DNA from: DATKRB01 sp036501425
GTDB taxonomy: Bacteria > Actinomycetota > Acidimicrobiia > Acidimicrobiales > RAAP-2
Direction: 5' to 3'
Assembly: GCA_036501425.1 (NCBI GenBank)
Contig: DASYAI010000077.1
Coordinates: forward strand, 1 to 64,000
DNA: 64,000 nt
Positions 60,381-64,000 of the stretch are shown piece after piece; position 1 is the first letter of the stretch, and the number at the start of each line of letters is the position of its first letter. The notes under the pieces are model-generated. The model saw only the letters and a program-made list of their open reading frames with translations, had not been told where the DNA came from and searched no databases. A program made the position numbers and the translations under genes.

Positions 60381-62159
60381 ATGAGCGTACCGAGCCCCTC
60401 GTCGGTGCAGGCGACCTTCGCCGCCACCGTGGTCGACGAGTGGCTGGCCCACGGGGTGACCGACGCGGTGGTGTGCCCCGGCTCGCGCTCCACCCCGCTG
60501 GCCCTGGCGCTGCGGGCGGCTCCGGCCATGCGGGTCCACGTCCGCCTCGACGAGCGCAGCGCCGGCTTCTTCGCCCTCGGCCTGGCGCTCGCCACCCGCC
60601 GACCGACGGTGATCTGCACCACCAGCGGCACGGCCGCCGCCGAGCTGCATCCCTCGGTGCTCGAGGCCCATCACGCCGGGGTCCCCTTGCTCGTGTGCAC
60701 GGCCGATCGCCCGCCCGAGCTGCAGGACGTGGGAGCGCCCCAGACCGTCGACCAGGTCCACTTGTTCGGCCGGGCCGTGCGGTGGTTCGTCGCCCCCGAA
60801 CCCGGTCGCGCCGAGGCCGCCCCGACATGGCGGCCGATGGCGGCGCGGGCGTACGCGGAGGCGGCCGGAGGGCCGGCCGGGCCCGGCCCGGTCCACCTGA
60901 ACCTGGCGTTTCGCGAGCCGTTGGTGGAGGCCCCGGGGCCGCTTCCGGCGCGCGTCGGCCGAGGCGTGCCCGTCGGGCGGGGCGGTGGCGCCGGCCCGGC
61001 GACCGGCACCGGCCCGGCGACCGGCCCCCAACTCGGGTCGGCGGAGTGGCCGACGCGTCGGGGCGTCCTGGTGGTCGGGGAGGGCGGTGGGCCTCCGGCC
61101 AGCGTCCTCGGGTTGGCCCGGGTGCTCGGGTGGCCCGTCCTGGCCGACCCGCGGTCGGGTTGCCGGGTCGCCGACCCGTCGGTCGTGGCCGGCGCCGACC
61201 TGTTCCTGCGCGATCCGACGATCCGGCGCGCCCTGCTGCCCGAGATGGTCGTGTCGCTGGGCTCCGCCTGGGCGTCCAAGTCGGTGGGCGCCTGGCTGGG
61301 CGAGGCCTCGGCGCACGGCGCCGCCGTGGTGGCCGTCGACCCCTGGTGGCGCTGGCGGGACCCGGATGCGGTGGTGACCACGGTCGTGCGGTCCGACCCT
61401 GGGCGCTGGTTGCACGACGTGCGCGAGGAGGTCGCGGCCGGGGCCGGGGGTGGGGGCGGCTCGGGGTGGCTGCGGACCTGGTCGGGGGTCGAGGCGGCGA
61501 GCCAGGCGGCCGTGGACGGCGCCCTCGGGCACGACGCCGGCCAGGTCACCGAGCCGGCGCTCGCCCGCTCGCTCCTGCCCCTGCTGCCGCCCGGATGTCA
61601 GGTGCTGCTCTCCTCGTCGATGCCGATCCGGGACTTCGAGTCCTTCACCCCCGCGCTCGACGACCCGCCGGTGGTGCACGCCAACCGGGGGGTCAACGGG
61701 ATCGACGGGGTGAGCTCGACCGCCCTCGGCCTGGCGGCCGGCGGCACCGGCCCGGTGGTCGCCGTGCTCGGCGACCTCGCGTTCCTCCACGACGTGTCGG
61801 CGCTGGTCCGCGGCGCCGGGTCACGGCCCGGGTCCAGCTGCACCCTGGTCGTGGTGGACAACGGTGGGGGTGGCATCTTCTCCTTCCTGCCCCAGGCGCG
61901 TGAGCTCGACGGTGACGTATTCGAAGAGCTGTTCGGCACGCCCCAGGTGCCCGATGCGCTCGACGTGGCCCGCGGGTTCGGGATCCCGGCCGCCAGCGCC
62001 GGGTCCCTGGTCGAGCTGGCGGCGGTCCTCGAGCGGTACGTCGCCCACGAGCCGTTGGCCGTGGTGCGCGTCGCGGTGCCCGACCGGACGGTCAACCTCG
62101 CGCACCACGAGCGCCTGTTCTCCGCCGTCGCCGCAGCAGCCCGCCCGGTGGTCGGGTGA
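60381..62159 (+). CDS. menD: SEPHCHC synthase MenD
   Basis: 592 aa. ThDP-dependent enzyme joining isochorismate and 2-oxoglutarate, the first committed step of menaquinone synthesis. N-terminal VVCPGSRSTPLALAL, LDERSAGFFALGLAL and CTTSGTAAAELHPSVLEA; ThDP-binding LGDLAFLHDVSAL and VVVDNGGGGIFSFLP. A Gly/Pro/Thr-rich linker lies at about 195-215. ATG at 60381 is adjacent to menH; a GTG at 60405 is an alternative. A perfect hairpin follows the stop. Confidence 0.95.
   Translation: MSVPSPSSVQATFAATVVDEWLAHGVTDAVVCPGSRSTPLALALRAAPAMRVHVRLDERSAGFFALGLALATRRPTVICTTSGTAAAELHPSVLEAHHAGVPLLVCTADRPPELQDVGAPQTVDQVHLFGRAVRWFVAPEPGRAEAAPTWRPMAARAYAEAAGGPAGPGPVHLNLAFREPLVEAPGPLPARVGRGVPVGRGGGAGPATGTGPATGPQLGSAEWPTRRGVLVVGEGGGPPASVLGLARVLGWPVLADPRSGCRVADPSVVAGADLFLRDPTIRRALLPEMVVSLGSAWASKSVGAWLGEASAHGAAVVAVDPWWRWRDPDAVVTTVVRSDPGRWLHDVREEVAAGAGGGGGSGWLRTWSGVEAASQAAVDGALGHDAGQVTEPALARSLLPLLPPGCQVLLSSSMPIRDFESFTPALDDPPVVHANRGVNGIDGVSSTALGLAAGGTGPVVAVLGDLAFLHDVSALVRGAGSRPGSSCTLVVVDNGGGGIFSFLPQARELDGDVFEELFGTPQVPDALDVARGFGIPAASAGSLVELAAVLERYVAHEPLAVVRVAVPDRTVNLAHHERLFSAVAAAARPVVG
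60384..60389 (-). promoter_or_regulatory. Candidate -10 box for menH inside menD
   Basis: Minus-strand TACGCT ends 8 nt before the menH ATG and lies within the first codons of menD. It is the same hexamer and spacing as for menE. Confidence 0.4.
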
Positions 62160-62162
62160 GGA

Positions 62163-62186
62163 GGGCCGACGACCCTGCGTCGGCCC
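62163..62186 (+). terminator. Hairpin after menD
   Basis: GGGCCGAC, 8-nt loop, GTCGGCCC: perfect 8-bp stem three bases after the menD stop, with no T-tract. It could be an intrinsic-type terminator or mRNA 3' stabiliser. Confidence 0.5.
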
Positions 62187-62309
62187 GGCGGCCAGAGACC
62201 CGGGCTCGGGCGCGTACCGGGGCGAAGCGGTGGCGGCGGAGGATCGGGGCCCCCGCGGCGGTCGCTCCCACGAACAGGACCGGTCGACGGGGTATGGCAG
62301 TGTGGGCAG

Positions 62310-63605
62310 ATGGGCACCCTGTCGGCTGACCTCGCCTTCCGGGGGCTCGTCCACCAAGTCAGCGAGCCCGGGGTGGTCGCCCGTCTCGACGCGGGCGGCA
62401 TCGTGACCTACGGCGGGTTCGACCCGACCGCGCCCAGCTTGCACGTCGGCCACCTGGTGCCGATCTCCATGCTGCGGCGGGTGCAGCTGTCGGGCAATCC
62501 GCCGATCGTGGTCGCCGGCGGTGGCACGGGCCTCATCGGGGACCCCGGAGGCAAGACGTCGGAGCGCTCGGTCCTGAGCCGCGAGGAGGTGGACGCCAAC
62601 CTGGCCGGCGTCCGCCCGCAGCTCGAGCTCCTGCTCGACTTCTCACCCGGCGCCGGCTCGGCGCGGGCCGCGCTCGTCGACAACGCCGAGTGGTTGGCGG
62701 GCATCGCCATGGTCGACTTCCTGCGCGACGTCGGCAAGCACTTCACGGTGAACCAGATGGTGGCCAAGGAGTCCGTGCGCTCCCGCTTCGAGCGGGCCGG
62801 GCAGGGCATCTCGTTCACCGAGTTCAGCTACATGTTGCTGCAGGCCTACGACTTCCTCCGGCTGCACGTCGACCGGGGCTGCACGCTGCAGATCGGCGGC
62901 AGCGAGCAGTGGGGCAACATCACGATGGGCATCGAGCTGGTGCGCAAGGCGACCGGCCACGAGGTCCACGGGCTCACCCTGCCGCTGCTGCTGAAGGCCG
63001 ACGGCACCAAGTTCGGCAAGACCGAGTCGGGGACCGTCTGGCTCGACGCCCGGCTCACCAGCCCATACCGCTTCTACCAGTACTTCGTACAGGTGGAAGA
63101 CGCGGTGGTCGGAACCCTGCTGCGCCGCCTCACGTTCTTGTCCCACGAGGAGATCCTCGAGCTGGAACGGGAGGTGGCCGAGCGGCCCGAGCGCCGTGCG
63201 GCCCAGCGGGCGCTGGCCCGTGCCGTCGCCACGATGGTGCACGGCGAGTCCGAGGCGGCCCGAGCCGAGAGGGCGTCGGCCGCCCTGTTCGGCGAGGCCA
63301 TCGCCGGGCTCGACGAGCGCACGCTGCTCGAGGTGGTGGACGAGGCCCCCTCGAGCAGCCTGCCCCGCAGCATCCTCGACGGCGACGGGCCCTCGGCCCC
63401 CACCCTGGTCGACCTGCTGGTCGACGCCGGGTTGACCCGCTCCAAGAGCGAGGCGCGCCGCGCCGTGGCCCAGGGTGGGGTGTACGTGAACAACGTCCGG
63501 GCGTCGGACGCCGACCACATCTTGTCGTCGAGGGACCTGCTCCACGATCGCTACGTGGTCCTTCGCCGGGGCCGGCGTGACTACCACCTCCTGCGCCTCG
63601 AATGA
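62310..63605 (+). CDS. tyrS: Tyrosyl-tRNA synthetase
   Basis: 431 aa. Class I synthetase: TYGGFDPTAPSLHVGHLVP carries the HIGH-like HVGH, and LLKADGTKFGKTESGTVWLD the KMSKS-equivalent KFGKT. QIGGSEQWGNI is the tRNA/tyrosine site. The C-terminal S4 domain (about 360-425, AGLTRSKSEARRAVAQGGVYVN) binds the tRNA. ATG at 62310. Its stop overlaps the next gene (ATGA). Confidence 0.97.
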   Translation: MGTLSADLAFRGLVHQVSEPGVVARLDAGGIVTYGGFDPTAPSLHVGHLVPISMLRRVQLSGNPPIVVAGGGTGLIGDPGGKTSERSVLSREEVDANLAGVRPQLELLLDFSPGAGSARAALVDNAEWLAGIAMVDFLRDVGKHFTVNQMVAKESVRSRFERAGQGISFTEFSYMLLQAYDFLRLHVDRGCTLQIGGSEQWGNITMGIELVRKATGHEVHGLTLPLLLKADGTKFGKTESGTVWLDARLTSPYRFYQYFVQVEDAVVGTLLRRLTFLSHEEILELEREVAERPERRAAQRALARAVATMVHGESEAARAERASAALFGEAIAGLDERTLLEVVDEAPSSSLPRSILDGDGPSAPTLVDLLVDAGLTRSKSEARRAVAQGGVYVNNVRASDADHILSSRDLLHDRYVVLRRGRRDYHLLRLE

Positions 63606-64000
63606 GCGGCCTCCGGCTGCGACCCCCAGGGCACCGGGGGGGGCGGCGGAGGCGGGGAGCAGCGGGCGGAGCCGTGGTGGTGCTCGCGCTGAGCGGGCTG
63701 CTCGCCGGCTGCGCCCCGGCCGACTACGTGGGGACGCCCGCCCAACGGGTGCGGACCTGGGTGAGCTCCACCCAGATGGGCCAGGCCGTGGGCACCATCC
63801 TCGGCGACGCCGCACGGGTGGACGAGGCCATCAAGGCGCACCGCGGGGTGACCGTGGTGCACACCGACTGCGCCGTCCTGCTCGACGACACCGAAGCAGC
63901 CAACGACAACCTGCCCAGCCCCGATGGCCGGTTGACCGATCTGCTGTCCGACGCCTACGGGGTGGAGGGGTCGGCCGCCAACGACTGCTACGACTCGGGG
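63602..64000 (+). CDS. Putative lipoprotein, truncated by window end
   Basis: 133 codons seen, no stop before the window ends. Starts MSGLRLRPPGHRGGRRRRGA, then a hydrophobic stretch VVVLALSGLLAGC with a lipobox (LAGC) and the lipidated Cys at about residue 37. The mature part begins APADYVGTPAQRVRTWV and includes paired cysteines (HTDCAVLL, ANDCYDS). Predicted to be exported, cleaved by LspA and anchored to the membrane. The ATG overlaps the tyrS stop. Function unknown. Confidence 0.75.
   Translation, partial: MSGLRLRPPGHRGGRRRRGAAGGAVVVLALSGLLAGCAPADYVGTPAQRVRTWVSSTQMGQAVGTILGDAARVDEAIKAHRGVTVVHTDCAVLLDDTEAANDNLPSPDGRLTDLLSDAYGVEGSAANDCYDSG

Overview
The window is very GC-rich, gene-dense bacterial chromosome. 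It carries an actinobacterial marker set: a division and cell-wall (dcw) cluster without ftsA, followed by ftsZ, a YggS protein, sepF, yggT and divIVA; a DUF3040 protein; ergothioneine genes; a Bpa-type proteasome activator; and many GTG starts, GTGA/ATGA stop-start overlaps and apparently leaderless genes. I place it in Actinomycetota, with class Acidimicrobiia as a guess. I saw no CRISPR array, insertion sequence, prophage, rRNA or tRNA.

Layout. (1) 178-11345 is an accessory region tied to the cell surface: two GT4 glycosyltransferases, a membrane-anchored GH16 glycosidase, a small membrane protein, an ATP-grasp ligase, an FAD/NAD(P) oxidoreductase, a GT2 glycosyltransferase and three orphan LuxR-type regulators around a 777-bp gene-free spacer. 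(2) 11405-20472 is a proteostasis and redox stretch: a hypothetical gene, lon, galE, an encapsulated ferritin-like protein with its encapsulin shell, egtD and egtB, msrA, and a small LapA-like protein. (3) 20664-23638 holds a DUF3040 protein, a ROK kinase, a hypothetical gene, an HNH nuclease and a lipoate ligase-like protein. (4) 23911-42966 is the dcw and division region: mraZ-rsmH-ftsL-ftsI-murE-mraY-ftsW-murG-murC-murB-ftsQ-ftsZ-yggS-sepF-yggT-divIVA, then a TraR/DksA protein, lspA and rluD. murF and murD are missing from their usual places. (5) 43008-55388 is mixed housekeeping: a sigma factor, a phosphatase, an Rrf2 regulator, a phosphodiesterase-like protein, Bpa, a cyclase-YHS fusion, dnaE, two unknowns and a YyaL-type thioredoxin-fold protein. 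(6) 55453-62159 is an SDR followed by a menaquinone block (menE, menB, menA, menH, menD). (7) tyrS and the start of a lipoprotein gene close the window.

The signals most worth a second look are not new protein families but nucleic-acid structure. They are: a 26-bp near-perfect inverted repeat that would pair the rsmH ribosome-binding site and start codon with upstream leader sequence; a structured leader before ftsZ; overlapping divergent -10 boxes between menE and menB; a recurring TANNNT box 6-8 nt before start codons; and short direct repeats at gene ends, several of them across stop codons, mostly where genes converge. Protein-level oddities are a MurG without its HEQN-type motif, three LuxR regulators with H, E and D at the phospho-acceptor position, an FtsL with a Ser/Thr-rich tail, and the cyclase-YHS fusion.
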